DNA from: Homalodisca vitripennis
Lineage: Eukaryota; Arthropoda; Insecta; Hemiptera; Cicadellidae
Assembly: GCF_021130785.1 (NCBI RefSeq)
Contig: NC_060214.1
Location: forward strand, 40,717,001 to 40,781,000
Direction: 5' to 3'
DNA: 64,000 bases
Shown here: positions 49,681 to 59,816 of the stretch, in pieces
Numbering within the stretch: the first letter of the stretch is position 1
Layout of the letters: each line of letters opens with the position of its first letter
Notes under the pieces: generated by a model
Database searches by the model: none
Told to the model about the DNA's origin: nothing
Seen by the model: only the letters and a program-made list of their open reading frames with translations
Position numbers and translations under genes: made by a program

Positions 49681-50160
49681 ATTTAATATTGGAGATTCAA
49701 ATACTCTGGGACTTCTTATTATTATAACATTGATATTATCAAGAGTTTTAGTTAAACTCTCGTACCATTGGAGGACGCTATCACAGCGATCGTAATTCTG
49801 TTTGTTTCTGTCATAATGACGAAGTAGTAGTTTCAAAGCAGTTATTCGTTAAATACAAATTTAACAATTTATGGATTAATTGATTAAGACGGATTATTTC
49901 AATCGATTAAAAATAATATTACTGTTGCACAGTTCCATTTTATTATAAAATATAATTCAGTTTACTGAATATTGAACTGCCGCTTTTATCAGATTTGTTC
50001 GTTCATTCCTTATTTACAAAGCCGTGGATCTAGTGGGCGTAGTGTTTTTACAAATCAAATTTTGAGGTTAAGTGGTTAAGTTTGATATCCTGCAAGGAAT
50101 CCCTACAATAGATTATTGATAAGAAACTATCGGTTAAGTTGAAATGTGTTATCCTTAGTT

Positions 50161-50510
50161 ATGGACAGTGACATGACATTTGATGAATTTGAAACAGATG
50201 AAATCGAGTTGAATAGTGAGTTATTTTGTGATCTGAAACCTGTCAGTGGAGTAACTTGGATTAATGATGAAGACAATGATGAAACTGAGTTGGGTTTCCA
50301 CAGAGTTAACTCTGACCAAATTATTTACCAAACGAAAAAGAAGAGGTTTAAAATGATAGGAAAATATGTTATGGGCGATATGTTAGGAGAGGGAAGTTAT
50401 GCTAAAGTGAAAGAGATGTTGGACACTGAAACTTTATGTAGACGTGCTGTTAAAATTTTGAAGAAGAGGAAATTAAGGAGGATACCAAATGGAGAAGAGA
50501 ATGTTAAAAG
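50161..50510 (+). CDS. STK11: STK11 coding exon 1
   Basis: Starts [20 protein letters not shown] and ends NGEENVK plus AG of the next Arg codon; donor AAAAG|gtaatt. It contains the glycine-rich loop and the ATP-binding lysine. The third glycine of the loop is Ala (GEGSYAKV), where human LKB1 has Gly. Confidence 0.95.
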
Positions 50511-53500
50511 GTAATTTGATGTTTGTAATGTTCAGCCTACTATGTAGCATATACTGAAAAGCTAGAATTCAACACGGAGTTGGATAGTCCTATACATCCA
50601 GAGGAATTGTTACACGTACTAAGTATACTGAGTTGGTTGGGTAGTCCTTTACACCCAGAATTAGGCATAAGCTAGAATTATTAGGTTAAAATCAGTTGGA
50701 GGTAGCGTTGTGATTAGGATTAACATTTGGGTAGCTCAATGTTGTTTGTTTGCTGCTTGTTACGATACAGACTGCAGTATAATAAGCAGCCACCATCACA
50801 ATTGAATCATCTTTATTTATGGTTATCTAAACTACCAAAACCAAAATGTCGAACCATATTACTTTATAGGTATATTACAAATTATGAGTGTGTAAATAAA
50901 ATATAAACAGTAATATGTTTAATCTCTATTTGATAAACTTATATACTTATTTCTGTTTTAACATTTTTCTGTATAGTCTCTGGGTAGGGTCCAATAAGCG
51001 GACCCGATTTTTTATATCGAAATTGGCAAACGATATTACTTAATCATAACCATCGATATAATCAATCGATACTGATTAATTATTTTTAACAATTAACTCA
51101 AATAATCTATATGAACAGCTGTAAACACTTTCAAATTTAATACAATTAAGGTAATATTTTAAATTTCACATAAGTAACATTGTGTATTAAAAATGGCTGT
51201 CAATCTTAGGAAGCTTCACAAAATTGCTTTAAAAGACGATAAAACATGTTTTTATGGCTTCAGAATGTTGGGTTAGTACCCTAAGAATCCATTATGTAAT
51301 ATTTGTGGAAAGGTAACAAATGTAACTGTCAGAGGAGCTAACATGGTCGTCTTCAGATGCAAAAAAGAAGGTAATGGTGGACACAACTTTAGTAAAAACG
51401 TTTTCGTTCTGTTTCATTTAGTTAAAGTTATGAGTTTCCCTGATTTTGGTTATGTTCATTTATTATTTGTTACATCATTAAATTCACATTTTAATTTAAA
51501 ACATATGATTGTTATTACTTTTATATCGATTGATAGTCTATGATTCGATATGCAAATATTAGGTATCGAATACTAGGTATCGATGATTATATTCTTCGAT
51601 ATAAAAAACCTATATCTAAAAAGGTAAAAATGTATAGATGAATAAAAACTATCTAGGCTATGTATAATAACAAACAAAACAGTTTAACATTTAGGTACTT
51701 TTTACTTTTCTAAAGAATAAACATGTTTGACAATTTGTGACACAAATAATGCATGTTCATCGTTATCGTACTCGTGGCTATTACTCATATAGCCTACCAT
51801 ATAGGTACAAATGGTTTTTTGTTTGAATTAATATTGAACAATATTGTTATTCAATACATAAAAAAGAGTTTGTAATAATTATAACCATAAATATCTATGA
51901 TTAGAATTTTGTTTTCGATAGTTTAGGTATTTTGAATTAATAATTTGGTTTCCTGATTCAATTTTGGTGGTGGTCGTTTGCTAGTAGCAGGGTTACAATT
52001 TATTTACATTATAGTATAGGCTAATTCACGAAGGTTCAATTAACCAAAATGTATTTTGTTATAGCCTATTACTCCTTTTAGGACCAACTATGCCAAGAGT
52101 TAGTATCATTCCTACCTATCATTAGTACCTATCATCAGGTTGTATTTTTGGCTAAACTGATCAACCACAATATATTTAAACGCAATTTTACAATAATTGA
52201 CACAAATAGTATAATTAATTAACAAACTTTAACACATGTGAAATTACAAATAACATTAACAAATGGAAAGACAGTCGTGGGACTGATCGACAGAAGTGAC
52301 TTCTTCTTATAACAGGCTGTTAATATATATCTTAAAAAAGGTTTCCTAGTTATTAAATGGTTATTTTTTATATTTTAAAATAATATGAGACACTGCATTC
52401 TTTAACATAAAAACATATTATTTTTTCTGTTAATTTTATTCATATTTTTGTAATATTTTTGTATATGTTATATATTAAAATAATCACTGACTTTTAAATA
52501 GTAAAGTAATAAATATTTATACATTTTTTACTGTTACTGTTTATATTAGTTTCTATAATTTTATCAATATCATTTTCACTACAATCTTGTATTTTCAAAA
52601 TAAATTACTTCATTTTAATTATCATTATATTTAAAAAATAAAAGTATGGGTTTATGATAACTGAAGTAAGAAATAAACATTCTGGAATAACATTTTGTTA
52701 AATATCTTGTAAACACAGCATCTATTCTTGTTCCATATCTCGTTGTTATTATGTTTTTAACTTTTAACATTGTTTAATTTAATTTATCTTTTAAAAATTC
52801 AATAATGGTTTTGATGTTTTTTCAGCAAAATTTGTTTTAAAATCTGTTTTAACGTAATTAATTTTTTAAGTGAATGTAAGATAAGCCCAATGTAATTGAG
52901 TAAAAGTTATAACTATAATCAGCAGAAAGCCTATTTTCTTCTAGTATTAAAATACACCACAGCTTTGTTAGCTAGAAAAGATCTAATCAATTTATTTTTA
53001 ATCTTCTAAACATATGTCCAGAGCCTGCAAAAAGTAGTTACTTCAACAAGAAATGACAGTAACCTTTTATATCACGGCTGGACAGCCAGTGAACAGAAAG
53101 GAGAAACTCACTGACATCAAAATGGCCACGATAGTCCCGCCCCTAGCGGCTACAGAGTGAGCATGCGTGATGCATGAAATCCGTGACATGAAAAAACAAT
53201 TTTTTCCCCATGCAAATCATACGTCCATAGCCCGCCAAAAGAAGTAGTAGTCACTTCAATAACTTTGAAACAAACAATATAACAAAAATTATCAAAAATA
53301 GCAATATAAAACCAGGAAGTAAAATAAAAACAATAATTATGGAAATTGAAGCATGCGGGTATGTCAAAGTATTTGTGTCTTTTATTGAATGTGGCCAAGT
53401 GTACAAGTTTGTGCGCAGGTGCGTGTGCGTGTGGTGTTTTAGCACACAATTCATTCTTTACATGACACTAACTTAAGCTTCTTCTTAGTCCAAGGAAGAA

Positions 53501-56500
53501 CGCTATTGATTTTAAGGTCATAATATCAAAGGGCAAACCATCTGTCTGTTTGTCCTCCCATCTATCTGTCTGTGCAATAACTGGTAAAATGTTTCTAAAT
53601 AGTTTTGTATACATGTGTTGACGTGTTGTATATGGGTTTCTCTTGATACAAGGTAAAAGCTATATTTTTTGGGGGCCTAAAAATAAAATGGTAGTCTTAT
53701 CTATGCTTGTTACATTCTGTCAGGTCCTTTGATACTCAGTTGTGTTATTTTATTGCTTAATAAGTGTGCAGTAATTGTTTGTGTTTTAAAAGACTAAGAG
53801 TGACAGTTTAGGAAAAAAATATATATGCACTTTGCAGATGGTTTAAAAATCAACAAAAACGAAGTCTTGCTGGAAGTAAAAATACAATATCTATAATTGT
53901 CCATAGAATTTATTAAACCAAAATTTTGAAATATGAATGGTAGTTATTAATCTAGATGTAAGTAAGTTAACATTATGTTATGGAGTCTGCATAGTAACAG
54001 CTAAGGCAAAGTGTTAAAGATTCATTTACGAGGTATGGCTATTAAATAACGGGACTGATATTGTAAAAAAATTTATTTTCATTTTAAACATAATTACTTA
54101 TTATCACCTTCAATATACACCCCTTCTCTATCCCTGCAACGCTCCATGCGAATTTTCCATTGTTGGAAACAATGCTGAAAGTCATGTTCTGTCAACTCTT
54201 TCAGGAGTCTTGCCGCTTTTTCTTGAACAGCTTCTACGGATTCAAATCTCGTACCTTTCAATGCAGATTTCACCTTAGGGAAAAGATAAAAGTCGCATGG
54301 TGCTAGGTCTGGCGAGTAAGGTGGATGTTCTAACACTGGGATGCTGTACTTGGTCAGGAACCGCTTGACAGATAACGCGGAATGAGCTGGCACATTGTCT
54401 TGGTGCAAAATCCATGATTTGTCCTTCCACATATCGGGTCGTTTTTTTCTCACTCTTTCACGTAGTTTATTAAGTACCTCAAGATAGTAATGTTGATTAA
54501 TTGTTTGACCTTCAGGAACCCAGTGAAGGTACACAATCCCACGAATGTCGAAAAAAACAATCATCATTGCTTTAAATTTTGACTTGCTCATTCTTGCTTT
54601 TTTGGCTCTCGGTGAAGTTGAGGTCTTTCAATGCATGGATTGGCGCTTCGTTTCCGGATCATAAATAAAAAACCACGATTCATCACATGTTATTATTCTT
54701 TCCAATAAATTAGGGTCTATTTCAATGGCATTCAAAGTGTCAGTACAAACATTTTTATGAGCTGCTTGTTGATCAATCGTAAGAATTTTTGGTACCATTT
54801 TTGCACACACTTTTCGCATGTTCAAATTGTCATGTAAAATTTGCAGTACACATTCTTTATCAATGCCTACAGATTCAGCAACTGCACGAATGCTTAATCG
54901 TCGGTCAGACCGAATCAAATTAGCAACTTTTTCGACATTGTCTTCCGTTTTTGATGTTGAAGGACGACCTGGCCCCGAATCATCTTCCACGTCTTGTCGA
55001 CCATCTTGAAAACGCTTAAACCATTCAAAAACACGAGTCCGCGATAAACATTCACTGACATACACGTTTTTTTAGTAAATTATAGGTTTCGGTAGCGGTT
55101 TTTTCCAAGTTTAACGTGAAATTTAATAACAATTCGTTGCTCTATTATTACACTAATCATTTTTCCGGCAAAACAAAATAACAACACTTACATAAATGAA
55201 GGTTATGACACAACGATGTTGTTTACAGAAACGAGACTAACTGCATTCTGAAGAGGAAGTCTCAAACTACACAGCTGTTGGTCATTGTTGGTTGGCGCAT
55301 GCGCACTCGTTCCACTGCAGTGTCAGTCCCGTTATTTAATAGCCATACCTCTTATACTGTGATGTTGTATTTATGTTTGTCCTAACTTAACTCCTTTATA
55401 TACACTTCTTTGTTATTTATGGTTACTGTACTGTAACATTATAGTTTAAGCTAACTTTCCCTACATTTTTACTAGTTCTTGTTTTTGTTTTATAAAATTA
55501 AGTATAATCGCCTAAATACACACATTTTATCTCGTTTTTACTAAGATAGTAAACATTTAAAAAATGTTATTGACTATTTTTTTTTAACTTATAGAGAAAT
55601 TCAACTGTTGAAGAGGTTAAAACACAAGAATGTGATTCAACTAGTGGACGTAATGTATAATGACGAGAAGCAGAAGATGTACATAGTGATGGAATTTTGC
55701 GTGGGCGGCCTTCAAGACATGCTGGAGAGCACTCCTCACAAGAAGTTTCCAGAGTGGCAGGCACACGGGTGAGATTCCAATATCTTTCTCTGTTTAACGA
55801 TAGGGTGGCAGGCACAAGGGTGAGATTCCAGTATCTTTCTCTGTTTAATGATAGAGTGGCAGGCACATGGGTGAGATTCCAGTATCTTTCTCTGTTTAAT
55901 GATAAGTTACTTGTGAATTATCAGATTAGCTTATATAGCCTTTACATGGTGAGACTTTTGAGTGTTCCCCATCTTTACAATTCTTTATATTGGGTTGGGG
56001 GTTTTCAACTTTAATGACATCTTTTAATTGAGTGCACCAACATTTGTTTAAAAAAAAAAACAATCCAAACCTGTTTACAAATATTTATTGGCCTTCCTGA
56101 GAATTGAACCGTGACCTTCAGTTAGAGAGCTGTGAAAGTCATAAATATCATCAGCCAACCTTAAACTGAATAGAACATTTTGAGTATTATTCATCTAAAA
56201 GAAAACCATTGTTCTTAAACCAGTTGGAGGCTTCTGAAATGATATATTGTGTAATTAAATTAAGCTCATTAAAATTTTTGCCTATAGTTAAAAAAGTTGT
56301 GTTATAAGCATACATGATCGTCGTACCTAAGACTGAAAAGTGTAGGTCATTAATACATATGAGAAACAGTACTGGGCCAAGTATCGACCCCTGAGGTACT
56401 CCATATTTCACTGCAGCCTCCTCAGCCATATATCATCAACGCATACTTTTTGTTTCCTAATATTTCAAAAATGAAATGTATATATTGCCAAAACCATAAA

Positions 56501-59500
56501 AAGATAATCTGAAAGTGAGATCATCTACATCCACACACAATTAAAATCCCTGCTCAGGTCACGCAATGTGGCCTGGACAAAAGCCTTTTCCTCAAAAGCT
56601 TGAGAAATTTCCCTTACCAACAATGTGTCCAAGGCTTGAATTTCTTTCTCTGAAAGTGAAATGACAGGGAATTAAAAAGATTGTTTGTTTTAAGGTAAGC
56701 ACAGATTTATTGATGGATCATAGCCTCTAATAATTTTCTAAAAAGTGGAATAATGGAGATAGTTCGATAACTCTCTAGTTTATTTCTTGAACCTTTTTTG
56801 AAAACAGTGCAAACACAAAAGATTTTTAATTCCTTACGGAAATAACAATATTTTAGGTGCAAATTATAATAGTAAGTAAGAGGGACAATTTTATATGAGG
56901 ATTCTTTTTATAAAACTTTAAGATATGTCATAGATGTCATAACACTATCAGTATAATTTAGATTTTTTTAAGGCATGAAGAATGCTTTCTGGTATGATTT
57001 AAATCCACCAAAAGGTTCTGGATGATTGCTGAACTTTATTTATCCTTAGTAACTTATTCAAGCTGTTAGATGACTTGATTCTCTTTTACTTATGTAATAG
57101 AGACAATGAAATACTGACTGAAAATGTCTGGACTGATACTAGATGTACTATGTTTGAAATTATAAATTATATTATTGTTGTTAATTATTTTCAAATCTGC
57201 CTTGCACTTCTTTTTTTGCAGTTCTTACTTTTATTGATTTAATTTTCATAATATGAAAGTTTTGGCTCAAGTTTACAGCTTGCTGGTAATCTTTTTTATT
57301 TTTGAAAACTTTGTCAAATTTTGTGGTGGTATACTAATCTGCACTTAATTTGAACCAAATCATTGTTATACACTGTAGTGGTTATAAATCTATATAAATA
57401 GTAGCATTTCTACTACATCTAAGAATAAGTATCTCATAAATTTGGTGTGACAAAACACCAATACAATTTTTTGTTTATACAAGACCATAGTTCATAATAT
57501 TGTATGCTGTATTGTATATGCTAGTTAGATCACATTTACATAATGCGTTGCCTTCTAAATTCTGACTTGGAGACCACCATACTTGTGTTGTCCTTGTTAA
57601 AAAGTAAATGTGGAAGTCGGTTAATTTACATTATCAATGACAAGCTGCAATCGGGTCGTTATCAATAACAAGTGATGACTGCCTTTCTGATATGACAGCA
57701 GGCCTGATAAGTCTTCATTGAACTTTGAAAACCCATTGTTTGCATTTTTAATAACTTGTTGAATACTTGAATATACTGCATTAACATAGAACAACATATA
57801 CTATATAGATATGTAAAACAGTTATTTAACAAGACAACAGCTTCATTGAAACGTATCCAGTTCATCTAAAAAATACATTTAGTTCTAAATTGTCCAGGAG
57901 CCAGCCAGTTTGGTATGTGTAAGAATATTGGTTTTTTAAAGAAGGAAATGGGTTGTCAGTCACACTAATCATGGTGGAGATCAAAATAGGAGGGTACATA
58001 CACAGAGGTCAAAACCAACTGTCAGACAAAAAATAATACTTATATCACCGTCAGACAAGTAAATAGAATATGAATGTCATCACTTTAAGCGTCTCTATAT
58101 GGTTAACAGATGATGATGTCCCCTTTATTTAAGTTTCTGATGGCTGGTTTTAAGTATGTCAAGCTAAGAAAAATAATATCTGAGGAAAAAAGTTTCATTT
58201 TATATTTTTAACCCTCTTGATACCCATTTTGATCTCCACCAAAACTAGTGCGGTTCATGATTAAATTCTTTTTTGGGAAAAATTCTTCTATAATTTATAA
58301 GAAAAACCCTTTTATTTCCTTATATAGTGTGAATTTGTTCCCGCTTCGTGACTATTGGGATTTATTCAACTAATATACATATTATTTTATGACAAATACT
58401 TTATTAACATAATTTTTTTTATTATTCATCTGTTTTCAATATTTTTGGATGGTATTTAACTTGCATAAATTATAATTAATCAGGTAAATTGGTGTATATT
58501 ATATTTCTTGTTAGAATTCCAATTTGAAAATCTAGAAGATGCTGACTCTTCTTTATCATTCTCGATGGCACCCAAGTAGGTAAGTTGTGTAGCTGGAGAA
58601 ATTTGTATTATAATATAAACTTCACAAGTTTTAGCGGTGACACACTCAGTGTAACATTGGAAATCAGTATAGTAATAATTAGTGAATAGAATATTGTTTC
58701 AAGTGTAAGGAAATGTGTTTGCATCAGTTGATTTATTTGTGTCTAGATAAAATACTTAGAGAATTCTCAAGGCCCTCTGTGTGGATCTGACACTGACAAA
58801 CCCAGAATAACAGAAAGTTTTCTAAAACTAAAACATAGTAGCAGAAGCATTGCTTGCAGCTAATACCAGCTTACAAATACACTGGTATTAACAGTATCAA
58901 TAATGGCGGTTGACTTTATCTCACTCTCCGATGGAATGAACGTACTCTGCTGAAATTGTAAATGGAACAAAGAGAACAGCAGTCACTTACTTTTGCCTTT
59001 GTTAGAGGCTCTGAGTTATGTTACTCTTTCTCTTCACCTAGTTAAATGTTATGAACTTGCTCAATCCTAAATTACACTTTATTAATTTGGTTGAAATTAT
59101 GATTGAATGCTTTAATTTCAGGTTATAATTGTTGTCTCATTCTCACATTGGATGTAGATTAAGGTACAACTTTATTTCATCAAAGCCAGTGTTTGATTTC
59201 ATGTTTTTTTCACCTCATTAGAATTGGCTAATATCATCATTCATCATATCATTTTATTGAACATACTCAGTTGAATAGTGTCTAGCACTAGAGGTTTAAA
59301 CCATTGAACCACTCTCTTAGATTTGAACAATTTAATGTAGCCTACTCAGTTTGAGATTCAGGTTCAATCTAGAATTTGATTTATTGTGAACAATTTACTA
59401 GTCAACTTTCTTAAAGTACATCAGCTGATCAATTCCGATGCCGCAGGTATTTCTGCCAACTAGTTGATGGACTGGAGTACCTCCACAGCCATGGCATCGT

Positions 59501-59579
59501 ACACAAAGACATCAAACCCAGCAATCTGCTGCTCACGCTCAACGGAACCCTCAAGATCTCTGACCTTGGAGTGGCTGAG
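50161..59579 (+). CDS. STK11: Serine/threonine kinase STK11/LKB1, first three coding exons (partial)
   Basis: Master kinase that phosphorylates AMPK and related kinases in complex with STRAD and MO25; it controls energy balance and cell polarity. Coding exons 50161-50510, 55595-55768 and 59447-59579 join in phase to 219 codons. An acidic N-terminus precedes the kinase domain: [20 protein letters not shown] (glycine loop), [12 protein letters not shown] (VAIK-type Lys), [19 protein letters not shown] (helix C Glu), [15 protein letters not shown] (catalytic loop) and SDLGVAE (DFG equivalent). [10 protein letters not shown] and the HKD catalytic loop are LKB1-specific. The activation segment and C-lobe are not in the window. 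The start is ATG 50161; a GTG-initiated extension at 50146 is unlikely. Confidence 0.95.
51008..51615 (+). mobile_element. putative nonautonomous DNA element with zinc-finger ORF remnant
   Basis: TTTTTTATATCGAA near 51010 is repeated inverted near 51597 (TTCGATATAAAAAA), and several ATCGATA words lie just inside each end. Between them a plus-strand frame with one in-frame stop reads [18 protein letters not shown], then [11 protein letters not shown] and [19 protein letters not shown] CxxC plus R-C-K/R pattern followed by a basic block resembles the N-terminal zinc ribbon of Merlin/IS1016-type transposases. The catalytic core is absent. Tentative. Confidence 0.4.
51700..53050. other. STK11 intron 1, no feature recognised
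   Basis: AT-rich intron with no supported coding, RNA or transposon feature. Confidence 0.4.
53062..53155 (-). mobile_element. solo mariner terminus relic
   Basis: The sequence cacggctggacagccagtga followed by aaaatggccacgatagtccc matches the subterminal region of the mariner at 10.5 kb (11715-11800) and of the copy at 59.8 kb. No transposase or opposite end accompanies it. Confidence 0.7.
54029..55352 (-). mobile_element. mariner DNA transposon 4, near full length
   Basis: A 1324-bp element in STK11 intron 1, with TA on both sides and terminal inverted repeats gaggtatggctattaaataa continuing for about 29 identical bases. The transposase lies on the minus strand. Ends and length indicate a complete copy. 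Confidence 0.95.
54094..55165 (-). pseudogene. mariner transposase, one nonsense codon and N-terminal frameshifts
   Basis: D34D mariner transposase of a family that is widespread in arthropods and distinct from the other copies here. The N-terminus ([20 protein letters not shown]) is followed by a frameshift in an A-run, then [11 protein letters not shown], then a second shift into [14 protein letters not shown]. The rest is open except for one TGA at 54628-54630, where [14 protein letters not shown] would need Trp. The catalytic blocks are intact: [16 protein letters not shown] and APCDFYLFP, with 34 residues between the last two Asp. It ends GVYIEGDNK at 54094. Confidence 0.93.
55595..55768 (+). 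CDS. STK11: STK11 coding exon 2
   Basis: Acceptor ttatag|AGAAATT, donor CACGG|gtgaga. Encodes [38 protein letters not shown] and [10 protein letters not shown]. The last 17 bases of the exon and its donor are repeated twice more just downstream. Confidence 0.95.
55752..55904 (+). repeat. 51-bp tandem triplication spanning the STK11 exon 2 donor
   Basis: Three copies of a 51-bp unit start at 55754, 55805 and 55856. Each holds the end of exon 2 (gtggcaggcacaNgg) and the donor gtgagattcc. Potential donors follow 55768, 55819 and 55870. The first keeps the reading frame into exon 3. Using either of the others would add 51 or 102 bases beginning with an in-frame TGA (55770-55772). Confidence 0.95.
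56045..56170 (-). repeat. possible tRNA-derived SINE fragment
   Basis: On the minus strand GGTTGGCTGATGATATT is followed about 45 bases later by ACGGTTCAATTCTC, resembling polymerase III A and B boxes, and further on by a run of T. Box similarity is imperfect, so this is tentative. Confidence 0.35.
56187..56935 (-). mobile_element. LINE reverse transcriptase fragment, degraded
   Basis: The minus-strand blocks run in RT order from 56930 down: [63 protein letters not shown] (motif A region), then the open frame at 56429-56187 with [20 protein letters not shown]. The catalytic YADD has become YAYN. Frameshifts and stops are frequent. It lies in STK11 intron 2 and belongs to a different family from the other LINEs here. 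Confidence 0.8.
57000..57940. other. STK11 intron 2, no feature recognised
   Basis: AT-rich intron, no supported feature. Confidence 0.4.
57955..58255. repeat. inverted repeat pair in STK11 intron 2
   Basis: GGTGGAGATCAAAATAGG at about 57975 and CCATTTTGATCTCCACC at about 58228 are complementary, with partial similarity extending outward on both sides. The right copy is preceded by TTAACCCTC, a piggyBac-like end, but the left copy has no TTAA. The class is uncertain. Confidence 0.5.
59447..59579 (+). CDS. STK11: STK11 coding exon 3
   Basis: Acceptor atgccgcag|GTATTTC, donor GCTGAG|gtgagc. Encodes [40 protein letters not shown] and GVAE. The next exon (threonine-rich activation loop) was not found before 64000. 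Confidence 0.95.
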
Positions 59580-59816
59580 GTGAGCCAATCAGCAAATGTT
59601 TAACATTTAACGGAGAAGCCAACTTTTATTGAGGCTCTTAATACCTTCCTAGTACTAAAGTATTTATGTATATTTCAATAAACTCACAATAACATCAAGA
59701 TCATACATTTATAGTACATATATGACATATACATTTTACATGTTTCTCATATTTTTATTCATGACAGCTTAACATACACAAAATTAAATTTATGTGTTAA
59801 ATGTGTTTTGGAATTA

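Larger units (their letters stand above)
47583..50160. other. divergent intergenic region between ARMC5 and STK11
   Basis: Both genes start outward from this 2.6-kb interval, so it must hold both promoters. I cannot place either one exactly; no TATA box stands out near either ATG. The middle is occupied by probable retroelement remnants (48430-48880 and 49040-49680). Confidence 0.5.

Noticed and set aside
50146..50160. Upstream GTG-initiated extension of STK11 (MLSLV...)
   Set aside because: The codon is GTG, not ATG, and the first ATG at 50144 is in another frame and stops after four codons. ATG 50161 is the natural start.
55697..56014. Repetitive protein [17 protein letters not shown] repeated three times
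   Set aside because: This frame is a by-product of the 51-bp tandem repeat in the wrong frame for STK11.
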